Shown here: piece by piece, positions 10,302 to 18,540 of the stretch | How the letters are laid out: the number at the start of each line of letters is the position of its first letter | Position numbering within the stretch: position 1 is the stretch's first letter | Assembly: GCA_016715205.1 (NCBI GenBank) | Contig: JADKBC010000048.1 | Span: forward strand, 202,411 to 266,410 | DNA length: 64,000 nt | Origin: Holophaga sp. | GTDB taxonomy: Bacteria > Acidobacteriota > Holophagae > Holophagales > Holophagaceae | Direction: 5' to 3' | Translations under genes and position numbers: made by a program | Notes under the pieces: model-generated | The model's input: only the letters and a program-made list of their open reading frames with translations | Told to the model about the DNA's origin: nothing | Databases searched by the model: none

Positions 10302-10808
10302 ATGCTGATCAAGGATCTGCTGCTGCCTGAATTCGACCAGGAAATGGCCCACACCCGCAAAATGCTGGAGCGGGTTCCCGAAAACCAGTTAACCTGGCGA
10401 CCCCATCCCAAATCCATGACGCTGCAGGGTTTACTGAGCCATCTGGTCAACCTGCCCACCTGGGTGCCCCTGACGCTGGATGTGGCGGAACTGGACTTGA
10501 TGCCCGAGGGCAAACCTTGGATCACACCCCAGCAAAGCACCCGCAACGCCTGGCTGACCGCCTTCGATGCCGCCGTCGTCCAGGCCCGCAAAAGCCTTGA
10601 TGCGGCCACGGACGAGCGCATGGAGGAAACCTGGACCCTCAAGGGCAACGGCCAGGTCTATTTTGCTGCCCCCAAAAAAGGGGTGCTGCGGAGCTTTGTC
10701 TTCAACCATTTGGTGCATCATCGCGCCCAGCTCGGCGTGTATCTGCGCCTGCTTGAGATTCCCGTGCCCGGGATCTACGGCCCCAGTGCCGACGACCAGG
10801 GGATGTAG
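10302..10808 (+). CDS. DinB-family protein
   Basis: A 168-residue protein of the DinB/YfiT four-helix metal-binding superfamily. The start at 10302 is set by GGAGG 5 bases upstream; an open frame extends further left but overlaps the preceding gene. Candidate metal-binding histidines are in LLSHLVN (helix 2) and in the C-terminal FNHLVHHRAQLGVYLRL, the most characteristic part of the family. Members are thiol transferases or uncharacterised stress proteins; the substrate here is unknown. Confidence 0.82.
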   Translation: MLIKDLLLPEFDQEMAHTRKMLERVPENQLTWRPHPKSMTLQGLLSHLVNLPTWVPLTLDVAELDLMPEGKPWITPQQSTRNAWLTAFDAAVVQARKSLDAATDERMEETWTLKGNGQVYFAAPKKGVLRSFVFNHLVHHRAQLGVYLRLLEIPVPGIYGPSADDQGM

Positions 10809-10862
10809 AAGCTCGCCTCTTTAGGCTACTTTGTGCCATGCTGGCACTTCTGGAGAAGCTCC

Positions 10863-11261
10863 ATGGAATTCGTCGAGTGGACCGAGAAATACAGCACCGG
10901 CAACGCGCTGGTGGATGCCTACCACCACATCTTTTTCCAGATGGTGCAGGAATTCAGCCTGACCCTCAAAGATGAAGATGCCCCGCCCATGCAGGAACGC
11001 ATTGCCTTCCTGGTGGACTACACCTTCATGCACTTCGATTCCGAAGAACGGATGATGGAGCGGGCCAATTATCCCGAGTTTGAAGAGCATTGCGCTGCCC
11101 ATGTGCGCTTCAAGGAACAGGTGAAGGCCATCCAGCAGGAGTATTTGGCCCATCCCGATGCGGTGAAGGCCGAGGAAGTGCTTTCCCTGGTGCAGGACTG
11201 GTTTGCCCATCACATCCTGGGCGAAGACATGCGCTACAAGCCCTGGGTGGAAACCCACTAG
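10863..11261 (+). CDS. Bacteriohemerythrin
   Basis: A 132-residue single-domain hemerythrin. The diiron ligands are all recognisable: His in DAYHHIFF, His and Glu in FMHFDSEERMM, two His in EEHCAAHVRF, and His plus Asp in HHILGEDMRY. Hemerythrins bind O2 reversibly, here most likely for oxygen sensing, delivery or scavenging in an anaerobe or microaerobe. GGAG precedes the ATG at 10863; an earlier in-frame ATG at 10833 lacks a ribosome site and would add ten unlikely residues. No fused sensor domain is present. Confidence 0.93.
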   Translation: MEFVEWTEKYSTGNALVDAYHHIFFQMVQEFSLTLKDEDAPPMQERIAFLVDYTFMHFDSEERMMERANYPEFEEHCAAHVRFKEQVKAIQQEYLAHPDAVKAEEVLSLVQDWFAHHILGEDMRYKPWVETH

Positions 11262-11279
11262 ACGAGCTCCCTGACTGAT

Positions 11280-11300
11280 CGCGGCGTCCCAAACGCCGCG
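11280..11300 (+). terminator. Probable terminator after hemerythrin
   Basis: Palindrome CGCGGCGT-CCCAA-ACGCCGCG lies 18 bases after the hemerythrin stop and is followed by the T-containing GTTTGCTG. The stem is strong, the U-tract weak. Confidence 0.5.
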
Positions 11301-11334
11301 GTTTGCTGTACTGACATTTCCTCCGAGGCCTTCC

Positions 11335-13431
11335 ATGAAACTCTTCGGCACCGCCCTTCTGATCATCGCGGCCATGACCGCCTCCACCCTCCGAGCCCAG
11401 GCTGCCCCTCCAGCTGCAACGTCTGTGGGCAGCCTGGATCTTTCCGCCTCCCTCACTCGCCTGGAAACCGAACTGGTGGCCCGTTTTGGCGAGCCCCAGC
11501 GCGTGCGCATCCAGCGCGGCATGAAGCAGGTGGGCTTTTTCTGGCGGGCCAAGGATGGCAGTCCGGCCGAGTTCGAAGCCTTCGTCCGCATGCATTTCGC
11601 GGGGGACGCCAAGGCCCTGGATGGCCTATTCCAGCGCATGGAGTTCGTGCTGGAAAGCCTCAACGGCCACATGCAGGAAATCGGCCGGGATTTCAGGTGG
11701 CATTCGGATCTGGATCTCGGTCCTATGCTGCCCGTGGACGAAATCATCTCGGGCTACGATGCCAGCGCCCATTTCATCGATGATGCCTTTGCCAACAAGC
11801 TGGCCTTCGCGGTGTTGCTCAACTTCCCCATGTCCACGTTGGATGAGCGCCTGAAATTGGGCGATACCTGGACCCGCCGCCAATGGGCCGAGGCCCGGTT
11901 GGTGGATCTCTTCGCCAAGCGCATTCCCGCCGAGGTGAACCAAGCCGCCGCCGAGGCCTCGGGCCAGGCCGAGCGCTACATCGCCTCGTACAACATCTGG
12001 ATGCACCACCTGCTCAATGACAAAGGCCAGCGCCTATTCGAGCCTGGCAAACGCCTGCTCTCCCACTGGAACCTGCGGGACGAGCTCAAGAGCCGCTACG
12101 CGGCGGGCAAGGCGGGCCTGGAACACCAGCGCATGATCCAGAAGGTGATGGAACGCATCGTCACGCAAACCATTCCCGCAGCCGTTATCGATAGCCCCTT
12201 TGTGGATTGGAACCCCTATTCCAACGACGTGAAAGTCGCCGCAGCCAAGGACACGGAACGCGCCGTGCCTGGGGACCTGAAAGTCACCAACGCCCCCGAG
12301 CCCGATACCCGCTACAAGGTGCTGCTGGATTGCTACAAGGCCGTGCGTCAGGCCGATCCCTACAGCCCCGCCACGCCCACGCACATCGCCCGCAGCTACG
12401 AAGAGGGCCGCCAGATTCCCGAAGCACGGGTAAAAAAGATGCTGGAGGATGTCTGCGCCAGCCCCCTGGTCAAGGATGTGGGCAAACTCATCGAGCATCG
12501 CCTGGGCCGCAAGCTGGAGCCCTTCGATATCTGGTACAACGGTTTCCGCCCCGGTGCGGGCCTGGATGAAGCCAAGCTAGATGCCCTCACCCGCGCCAAA
12601 TATCCCAGCGCTGAAGCCTACAAAAAGGATATGCCCAATCTATTGAAGGGCCTGGGGTTCAGCCCCGAACGTGCCGAGTGGCTGGCCAGCCGCATCGAGG
12701 TGGACCCCGCCCGGGGCAGCGGCCATGCCATGGGCGCAGCGCGCAGGGGCGACAATGCCCACCTGCGCACCCGCGTGGGCGCCCAGGGCATGGACTACAA
12801 GGGCTTCAACATTGCGGTACATGAGATGGGCCACAACGTTGAACAGACCTTTTCGCTTAACAAGATCGATCACTGGCTGCTGAACGGCGTGCCCAACACG
12901 GCCTTCACCGAAGCCATGGCCTTTGTGTTCCAGGCCCAGGATCTCAAGCTGCTAGGCCAGCCCGCACCCGATGCCAAGGCCGTGGCCGAAAAGACCATCA
13001 ACGATTTCTGGATGACCTTCGAGATCGCAGGCGTGGGCCTGGTGGATACCGCCGTTTGGCATTGGATGTATGACCACCCCACCGCCACCCCCGCCGAACT
13101 CAAGCTCGCTACGCTCCAGATTTCCAAGGACGTGTGGAACCGTTTTTACGCGCCCGTCTTCGGCCAGAAGGACTGCGTGCTGCTGGGCATTTACAGCCAC
13201 ATGATCCACAGCTTCCTCTACCTGCCCGATTATCCCATCGGCCACATGATCGCCTTCCAGATCGAGCATCAGATCGAAACCACCGGCAAGCTCGGCGAAG
13301 AGATCGAACGTATGGCTACCCAGGGCAGGCTCACCCCCGATCTCTGGATGATGAAAGCCACCGGAAAGGTCGTCGGGCCAGAAGCGTTGCTAGAAGCCAC
13401 TGAAAAGGCGTTGAAGGTGGTGGTGAAGTAG
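11335..13431 (+). CDS. Secreted zinc metallopeptidase (gluzincin, HEXXH)
   Basis: A 698-residue protein with a Sec signal peptide (residues 1-23, cut after AQA). The zinc site is VHEMGHNVEQ near residue 500, and the downstream glutamate is probably in TEAMAF about 30 residues later, the gluzincin arrangement of M3-like peptidases. The long helical N-terminal region also fits an M3-like clan fold, but I cannot name a subfamily. It is probably exported and acts on peptides in the periplasm. It stands alone, with GAGG before the ATG and a hairpin repeat after the stop. Confidence 0.8.
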   Translation: MKLFGTALLIIAAMTASTLRAQAAPPAATSVGSLDLSASLTRLETELVARFGEPQRVRIQRGMKQVGFFWRAKDGSPAEFEAFVRMHFAGDAKALDGLFQRMEFVLESLNGHMQEIGRDFRWHSDLDLGPMLPVDEIISGYDASAHFIDDAFANKLAFAVLLNFPMSTLDERLKLGDTWTRRQWAEARLVDLFAKRIPAEVNQAAAEASGQAERYIASYNIWMHHLLNDKGQRLFEPGKRLLSHWNLRDELKSRYAAGKAGLEHQRMIQKVMERIVTQTIPAAVIDSPFVDWNPYSNDVKVAAAKDTERAVPGDLKVTNAPEPDTRYKVLLDCYKAVRQADPYSPATPTHIARSYEEGRQIPEARVKKMLEDVCASPLVKDVGKLIEHRLGRKLEPFDIWYNGFRPGAGLDEAKLDALTRAKYPSAEAYKKDMPNLLKGLGFSPERAEWLASRIEVDPARGSGHAMGAARRGDNAHLRTRVGAQGMDYKGFNIAVHEMGHNVEQTFSLNKIDHWLLNGVPNTAFTEAMAFVFQAQDLKLLGQPAPDAKAVAEKTINDFWMTFEIAGVGLVDTAVWHWMYDHPTATPAELKLATLQISKDVWNRFYAPVFGQKDCVLLGIYSHMIHSFLYLPDYPIGHMIAFQIEHQIETTGKLGEEIERMATQGRLTPDLWMMKATGKVVGPEALLEATEKALKVVVK

Positions 13432-13461
13432 CAGGCCTCACTCCAAGAGATAGAGAAGATG

Positions 13462-13527
13462 GCCACAAAGCGCGCAAAGAACACAAAGGAGACTGATTTT
13501 TTTTGTGCCCTTTGTGTTCTTTGTGGC
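13462..13527. repeat. Interspersed hairpin repeat (CCACAAAG family), copy 1
   Basis: Imperfect inverted repeat: left arm GCCACAAAG...AAAGAACACAAAGG, right arm reading CTTTGTGTTCTTTGTGGC, around a loop with eight T. It lies between convergent genes and could also terminate both. Related arms occur at 21980-22022, 53530-53543, 53830-53846 and 56839-56885. Confidence 0.7.
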
Positions 13528-13542
13528 TGATGCACTTTGTCT

Positions 13543-13917
13543 TCAGGCTTTGAAGAGGGGCTTGTAGCTCTCTCGGTAGCTGTAGGCCACAAACAGGTTG
13601 GCCAGCACCAGGAAGGCCGCGATGGGCAATCCTTCGGGGCCCAGGAAGGCATGGATCAGCAGGATGTTGACGATGATGGGCGCGATCAACACCGTGGCCA
13701 GGGGCACGAATTTCCCAGACAGAAAGGCCACGCCACAGATCAGTTCGATGACCTTCACGGTGGGCAGGAGATACCGCGATGCCACCAAGCCATCGTTGAA
13801 GACCTTCATGGCGCCTTTTAGCTCCGGCGGCGTGATCAGCTTGAACAGGAAGGCGACGGAAGAGAACAGGAACAGCAGCCCCATTAGGCTGCGCACGATG
13901 ATCATCGCGATTTTCAT
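13543..13917 (-). CDS. DoxX-like membrane protein
   Basis: A 124-residue membrane protein with four predicted helices: MIIVRSLMGLLFLFSSVAFL, then VIELICGVAFLSG, VLIAPIIVNILLIHAFL and AAFLVLANLFVAYS. The pattern with FL(F)S at the end of helix 1 and a conserved VIELICG in helix 2 fits the DoxX/DoxD superfamily, whose members serve in quinone-linked redox or oxidative-stress complexes. It is transcribed alone and convergent with the peptidase gene. The specific role is not known. Confidence 0.75.
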   Translation of the reverse strand: MKIAMIIVRSLMGLLFLFSSVAFLFKLITPPELKGAMKVFNDGLVASRYLLPTVKVIELICGVAFLSGKFVPLATVLIAPIIVNILLIHAFLGPEGLPIAAFLVLANLFVAYSYRESYKPLFKA

Positions 13918-14178
13918 GGGACGGCCTCCGGGTGCGGACGATTCAGGGTGGTTGATGCGCGGTTGGCGATTTCGATGCCGGGAGGCTGGGTGAAATTACG
14001 CCCTTCATGGAGGCTTCAACAAATGGTTGGCGTTGAATTGAGGGCTTGCCGAGGACGTTACCTCAGAGACACCTCTGCCGGGCAACCGGGATAGCAAAGG
14101 AATGCCTCCACATTTATTGCTACCTCCCTGGTTTTCGTGGTGCAATCGTCCACCCTTTAACGGAATACAGGAGTTCCC

Positions 14179-15300
14179 ATGACACACGTGGTGGTTCTCG
14201 GTGCGGGTCGGGTGGGTGGGGCGATGGCGCGGGATTTGGCGCCGGATTTCCAGGTGACGGTGGTGGACAAGTTTCCCGCCGCCCTGGCCCAGATGCGGGC
14301 CCTTGGATTGGCCACCCAGGAAGCGGATCTGGCCTCTTCAGAGGCGGTGAAAAAGGCGGTGGCGAGCGCGGATATCGTGGTGGGCTCGGTCCCGGGCTTC
14401 ATGGGATTCGCGACGGCGAAAGCGGTGCTGGAGGCGGGTAAGACGCTCGTGGATATCAGCTTCTTCGACGAAGACTGCTTCCTGCTGGATGATCTGGCAA
14501 AGGCCCAGGGGCTTACGGCCATCGTGGACTGCGGCGTGGCGCCGGGTTGCGGCAACATCATCCTGGGCGATACAGCGCGGAGCCTCGACACCATTACCCG
14601 CTTTGAATGCCTGGTGGGCGGCCTGCCCGTGGTTCGGCGCTGGCCCTTCAACTACAAGGCAGGCTTTTCTCCCGCCGATGTGATCGAGGAATACACCCGC
14701 CCCGCCCGTTACGTGAAAGACGGCAAGGTGGTGACCTTCCCGGCCCTGTCGGAACCCGAGCTCCTGGATTTCGAAGGCGTGGGCACCCTGGAATCCTTCA
14801 ACACCGACGGCCTGCGCAGCGTGATCCACACCTTCCCGGGGGTGCCGAACATGAAGGAAAAAACCCTGCGCTATCCCGGCCACATCGAACTGATGCGCGT
14901 GTTCCGGGAAACGGGGCTGTTTTCCAAAGAAGCCATCCAGGTGAACGGCCAGTCCGTGGTGCCCCTTGAGGTGACAAGCGCCCTGCTCTTTCCCAAATGG
15001 ACGTTCACGGAGGACGAAGCCGACCTCACCATCATGCGCATCACGGTGGAAGGCTTGAACAACGGCAAACCTGTAACCCGCGTGGTGGATCTGCTGGATT
15101 ACTACGACCCCATCACGAAAACCACCAGCATGGCCCGCACCACGGGCTACACCTGCACGGCGGTGGTGCGCCTGGTGGCCGAAGGCCGCTTCAGCCGCAA
15201 AGGCATTTCCCCGCCGGAGTACCTGGGCCAGGAGCCCGGCGTATGGGAGTTCATCCGCACGCAGTTGGCGGCGCGCAACGTGGTGTACCGGGAGCGGTGA
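14179..15300 (+). CDS. Saccharopine dehydrogenase family, lysine 6-dehydrogenase-like
   Basis: The 373-residue protein begins with a Rossmann dinucleotide motif VVLGAGRVGGAMA. Later motifs VAPGCGNII, FNYKAGFSPADVIEEYTRP, FNTDGLRS and TLRYPGHIELM match the layout I recall for lysine 6-dehydrogenase and related saccharopine reductases, which oxidise lysine or form its imino adducts with NAD(P). Length fits lysine 6-dehydrogenase (about 385) better than saccharopine dehydrogenase proper. GGAG precedes the ATG. It is a single-gene unit ending in a strong bidirectional terminator. Carboxynorspermidine synthase is another possibility. Confidence 0.75.
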   Translation: MTHVVVLGAGRVGGAMARDLAPDFQVTVVDKFPAALAQMRALGLATQEADLASSEAVKKAVASADIVVGSVPGFMGFATAKAVLEAGKTLVDISFFDEDCFLLDDLAKAQGLTAIVDCGVAPGCGNIILGDTARSLDTITRFECLVGGLPVVRRWPFNYKAGFSPADVIEEYTRPARYVKDGKVVTFPALSEPELLDFEGVGTLESFNTDGLRSVIHTFPGVPNMKEKTLRYPGHIELMRVFRETGLFSKEAIQVNGQSVVPLEVTSALLFPKWTFTEDEADLTIMRITVEGLNNGKPVTRVVDLLDYYDPITKTTSMARTTGYTCTAVVRLVAEGRFSRKGISPPEYLGQEPGVWEFIRTQLAARNVVYRER

Positions 15301-15336
15301 ACCCAACAATCACTTTCGAGGAAGCCCGGCACCCAA

Positions 15337-15370
15337 AACAAAAACCCCCCATTGCTGGGGGGTTTTGTTC
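15337..15370. terminator. Bidirectional intrinsic terminator
   Basis: The arms AACAAAAACCCCCC and GGGGGGTTTTGTT flank an ATTGCT loop. A-rich and T-rich flanks allow it to stop transcription from both the dehydrogenase gene and the convergent cold-shock gene. Confidence 0.85.
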
Positions 15371-15384
15371 CGATCGGGGTGCGA

Positions 15385-15588
15385 TCAGATCTTGTTGACG
15401 TTGGTCGCCTGAGGACCCTTTTGGCCCTGGCCGGTATCGAAGCTGACGCGCTGATTTTCGTCGAGCGTCTTGAACCCAGAACCCTGGATCGCGGTGTGAT
15501 GGACGAACAGGTCCGCACCACCCCCATCAGGGGTGATGAAGCCGAAACCCTTTTCGGCGTTGAACCACTTGACTGTGCCTTGACTCAT
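15385..15588 (-). CDS. csp: Cold-shock protein (CspA family)
   Basis: A 67-residue single OB-fold protein. RNP1 is KGFGFI and RNP2 is DLFVHH, both intact, after the family N-terminus MSQGTVKWFNAEKG. It binds single-stranded RNA and DNA and acts as an RNA chaperone. The start at 15588 follows AGGGA; an in-frame upstream ATG at 15645 would add 19 non-homologous residues and lies inside the leader. The long leader (15589-15834) contains a 10-bp stem just before the ribosome site, suggesting control at the RNA level as in other csp genes. Confidence 0.97.
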   Translation of the reverse strand: MSQGTVKWFNAEKGFGFITPDGGGADLFVHHTAIQGSGFKTLDENQRVSFDTGQGQKGPQATNVNKI

Positions 15589-15604
15589 GATGGATCCCTG
15601 AAAT

Positions 15605-15646
15605 TTTGTCTGGGAGAGTTTAATGCGATGACATTCCCCAGACAAA
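15605..15646 (-). promoter_or_regulatory. Cold-shock gene leader stem-loop
   Basis: Perfect 10-bp arms (TTTGTCTGGG and CCCAGACAAA) around a 22-base loop end about 16 bases before the csp start codon, leaving the AGGGA ribosome site just outside the stem. Further upstream the leader is A/T-rich (15721-15760), with a possible promoter TTGAAA-N17-AAATAT on the minus strand. A thermosensing or mRNA-stability role is inference. Confidence 0.5.
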
Positions 15647-15834
15647 GGCAGTCAAAGCTTTTGGAACTTGGTACGCGACCCAGTGCGGATCACCTCATCT
15701 AGAATGATCGGGCTTTCAACAATTGTCTCTGTTTTATATTTTTTTGTTTTCAATTGGGTTTCAAACTGAGAGCCCAGGGATTGCCTGGATCGAAATCAGA
15801 ATCCGTTTATCGCATTTTGATTGGACTTAAGGAG

Positions 15835-17097
15835 TCAGAGCCCCTTCGCCACCACCAACCCAGCACCTTTGCCTTCCCCTTGGCGCCAAAGGGCAACGGC
15901 GCCTTTCGGGCTCAAAACCAGGCGCAATTCTGAAATGGGCCCATGGGTACCGAGCCCAATGGGCACCACGGGACCGAGTTGCTCAGCCCATGTCCGGAAC
16001 ACCACCGCATCACCTTGGGCACCCTGTTGCACCAGAAGAACGCCGGGCTGAGCCCCTTCGGCGCAACCCAGAATGCATTCCCTCACCTGGGCCTTTTCGG
16101 AATCAACGCGCTCAGGCTGTTCCTGCCAGACCCGGTTCTGATACTGCTTGCCCATGATACGGGGCGGCCCACTGGACTCCTGCTTGCGCCACAGAATCCA
16201 GGCATGGCCATCCTCGGTTCCCCGCAAACGGAGGTGGTCAAGGTTGGGGCCGGTGGCCAACACCTGCGTCTCTTCCCACACGGAATCTGCCGTGCGGTAA
16301 CGGGATGATTCCAAGCGCACCGGCTGTCCATGGGGTCGCGCCACCCAGACCGCCAGTGCATCACCATGGCCGTCCATGGTGATCTCCAATTCGTGCCCCA
16401 GTTGCGCCACGCCGGGAACAGGAGAATCCGACCAGATTCGCTCACTGGTCCAGTAGTGACTCACCACGAACCCCTCGAAAGAGGCATCTTGCACCTCCCA
16501 GGCGACCATGGCCCGGCCACGCCAGTTCATGGCCAGTCTTGGTATCAGGGCATGTTCCTGGGAACCACCCAGGCGAACGGGGGTTTCATCCCACGCGGCC
16601 TTACGGGCGTCGTAGCTTTGCGCCATGACTTCCCAAGTACCCGACCGCTCAACACACCAGACCACCAAGGCACTGCCCCGGCGATCAATGGCTGCCTGTA
16701 GGTGCTGAACCTGGCCTTCACCCCGGTAGATCGTGACGGGAAGCAGGTTTGGGGAAGTGACTGTGAAGGGCGATCCGAGGATCCGGCTGCTGGATTCATC
16801 CGTTTCGATCCACAGCGTGATGCCCAAACCCTTATCACTGATGACGACCACGGGCGCGCCACCTGGGCCCACGGGAAAATTGGCGATGGCCACCCCATCC
16901 GATGGCCGCACGGACATCAATCTGAGTTCGCCTTGGTTCTCCCAGAGCATCAAGCCACGCCCGTTGTGATCCAGCGCCAGGCTTGCTCCACTCACTTTCC
17001 CTCGATCAACGATCTGCGGCAAACACCACGTGAGGGTCTCGACCTTGGCACCCCTGGCTAGTCGATCCAAAACCTGCTTGATGAAATTCAAAGGCAT
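15835..17097 (-). CDS. Unknown protein with repeated beta-propeller-like blades
   Basis: A 420-residue protein, started at 17097 where GGAG lies upstream. Repeating units of about 45-50 residues share a pattern of small residue, D-x-x-G-x-A-x-x-x-W/V (for example DHNGRGLMLWE, DRRGSALVVWC, NWRGRAMVAWE, DGHGDALAVWV, TEDGHAWILWR, SPKGAVALWR), which suggests a six- or seven-bladed propeller. No signal peptide, helix or catalytic motif is seen. It stands between the csp leader and a terminator, so it is probably transcribed alone. Function unknown. Confidence 0.65.
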   Translation of the reverse strand: MPLNFIKQVLDRLARGAKVETLTWCLPQIVDRGKVSGASLALDHNGRGLMLWENQGELRLMSVRPSDGVAIANFPVGPGGAPVVVISDKGLGITLWIETDESSSRILGSPFTVTSPNLLPVTIYRGEGQVQHLQAAIDRRGSALVVWCVERSGTWEVMAQSYDARKAAWDETPVRLGGSQEHALIPRLAMNWRGRAMVAWEVQDASFEGFVVSHYWTSERIWSDSPVPGVAQLGHELEITMDGHGDALAVWVARPHGQPVRLESSRYRTADSVWEETQVLATGPNLDHLRLRGTEDGHAWILWRKQESSGPPRIMGKQYQNRVWQEQPERVDSEKAQVRECILGCAEGAQPGVLLVQQGAQGDAVVFRTWAEQLGPVVPIGLGTHGPISELRLVLSPKGAVALWRQGEGKGAGLVVAKGL

Positions 17098-17192
17098 TTC
17101 CCAGCTCCATTTCCATGTGGGACCGATTTTCAATGGATGGTCTATGAGGACTAGCTCTCAGTTTAGGTGTAATGGCACCCAAGATATTCCAG

Positions 17193-17238
17193 GAAAAAAA
17201 AGATGTGGGCTGGAACCAAAGGTTTCAGCCCACATCTT
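17193..17238 (-). terminator. Intrinsic terminator (minus strand)
   Basis: An 18-bp stem (17200-17217 with 17221-17238, one G-T wobble) with a 3-base loop is followed on the minus strand by a run of eight or nine U. It ends the transcript of the membrane protein gene at 17254-17814. Confidence 0.9.
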
Positions 17239-17253
17239 GCCAAATGGAATCTC

Positions 17254-17814
17254 CTAGTGGGGCCAAAGCCAGCCGAAGGCGCCGGCCGTTACCACCGCAT
17301 AAATCAACCCATCCAGCATCTCCTTGGCAGCGGAACGCCAAGGTTTGCCCATCCATATGGCGGCCTGGGCGGCGTTGCCGGCATAGGCCAGGAAAGCGGC
17401 CGTTCCGGCCACACGAAACACCTGGAGGTAGGGCGCAGGGGGTAGCACAGTGCGCGAAGTAAGGTAGGCGACCACAAAGGAGACCACGAGCGTGAAAAGG
17501 AACCAGGCCAGCAGCGGCCTGCCCATGTTGGGCATCCCGCTGCGTTTGAGATAGAGCATGGCCACAGGACCTTCTGCGAATTTCCGCTGAGCCTCGGGGG
17601 TGTTCATTTCCTTCATATCGGGACAATAGGGCAGCACGTATTGTCCCGGTGCAGGGTTGCCCTTGCGGATCACCTCACGCACGGCCTCTTCGTTGGGCAA
17701 TTGTCGGTAGTCCGAATTGTGCCACTTGAAAACCATGTGAACCACGCTGCTGGCCACAAATACCAATACCGCCGAAACCAGGATAGGCAGCCAGAGATGC
17801 AGAAGTGGAATCAT
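17254..17814 (-). CDS. Unknown four-helix membrane protein
   Basis: A 186-residue protein with a helix at residues 5-27, a cytoplasmic or periplasmic segment with KWHNSDYRQLPNEEAVREVIRK, then three more helices (LLAWFLFTLVVSFVVAYL, VFRVAGTAAFLAYAG and LDGLIYAVVTAGAFGWLW). The ATG at 17814 is preceded by AAGGAG with 8-base spacing; the GTG three codons earlier is too close to that site. No conserved enzyme motif is evident. Homologues that I recall are annotated only as hypothetical. It ends in a strong terminator. Confidence 0.7.
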   Translation of the reverse strand: MIPLLHLWLPILVSAVLVFVASSVVHMVFKWHNSDYRQLPNEEAVREVIRKGNPAPGQYVLPYCPDMKEMNTPEAQRKFAEGPVAMLYLKRSGMPNMGRPLLAWFLFTLVVSFVVAYLTSRTVLPPAPYLQVFRVAGTAAFLAYAGNAAQAAIWMGKPWRSAAKEMLDGLIYAVVTAGAFGWLWPH

Positions 17815-17883
17815 GGAAATCACTCCTTCCGGGGAAGATTGCCGACTAGGTTAATCCCGATCCTTCTTGCGGAATCAACGAAA

Positions 17884-18348
17884 TCACAATTTGTCCATCC
17901 GGGGCAGTTTTCCGAAAAAGCTCCAAAGCCAGCGATGGAATGCGTGGATGCCGTTGACTGGTTCCAGAAACATGAGCAGGCATTCCCCGTGAACAACCTG
18001 GATGCCAAGGGCCACACAGGCTTGCAGAGCTTCGGGCGAGGCGGCCCCCTGCTGCATCCAGATCTGCGAGATTCCCATCTGGGCTGCTTCCCGCACGAGG
18101 GCGGCGGTACGCTCCGGTTTTACCACCAGGACCATAGCCCCCACTTGGTTGGGCAGGGCTGACAGAGTGGGAACACAGCGCACACCGTCCAGTTCGTTGG
18201 CGTCGGGATGCACCACGGTCACGTCATAACCCCGGCTCTGCAATTCCTTGAGGAGGACATTCCCGAATTTTTTGCCACCCCGTGAAGCACCCACCAGCGC
18301 CACCGATTTTTGGGAGAGAAAGCCCTCGATTGCTTGCGCCTGGGTCAT
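17884..18348 (-). CDS. CoA-binding domain protein (YccU-like)
   Basis: A 154-residue single-domain Rossmann protein. The nucleotide loop VALVGASRGGKKFGN near residue 20, the segment VVHPDANELDGVRCVPTL and the C-terminal MQQGAASPEA...VHGECLLMF match the stand-alone CoA_binding_2 family (E. coli YccU type). AAGGAG precedes the ATG at 18348. These proteins bind CoA; a cellular role has not been defined. It lies 70 bases upstream of the membrane-protein gene and may be cotranscribed with it. Confidence 0.85.
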   Translation of the reverse strand: MTQAQAIEGFLSQKSVALVGASRGGKKFGNVLLKELQSRGYDVTVVHPDANELDGVRCVPTLSALPNQVGAMVLVVKPERTAALVREAAQMGISQIWMQQGAASPEALQACVALGIQVVHGECLLMFLEPVNGIHAFHRWLWSFFGKLPRMDKL

Positions 18349-18540
18349 GGTCTGCTCCTTCGCCACGGGCATTCCATTTTCTCACCCGTGAGAGGATGCG
18401 CCATGAAATTCAAGGAGCCGCCCAAACCCGGAACCCGAAAGGGTGCACCGCCTTTTCCCTGTGCGTTATCCCCAGCTCGGCTCACATGTGGATGTGGTCC
18501 CCGAGCCTTGGCCTTGGCAAAAATCCGAGCAATCTATGGT

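Noticed and set aside
14041..14178. Riboswitch-like GGGCAACC segment before the dehydrogenase gene
   Set aside because: The GATGAAACC and other SAM-I core elements, and those of c-di-GMP-I, are missing; resemblance is limited to one short motif.
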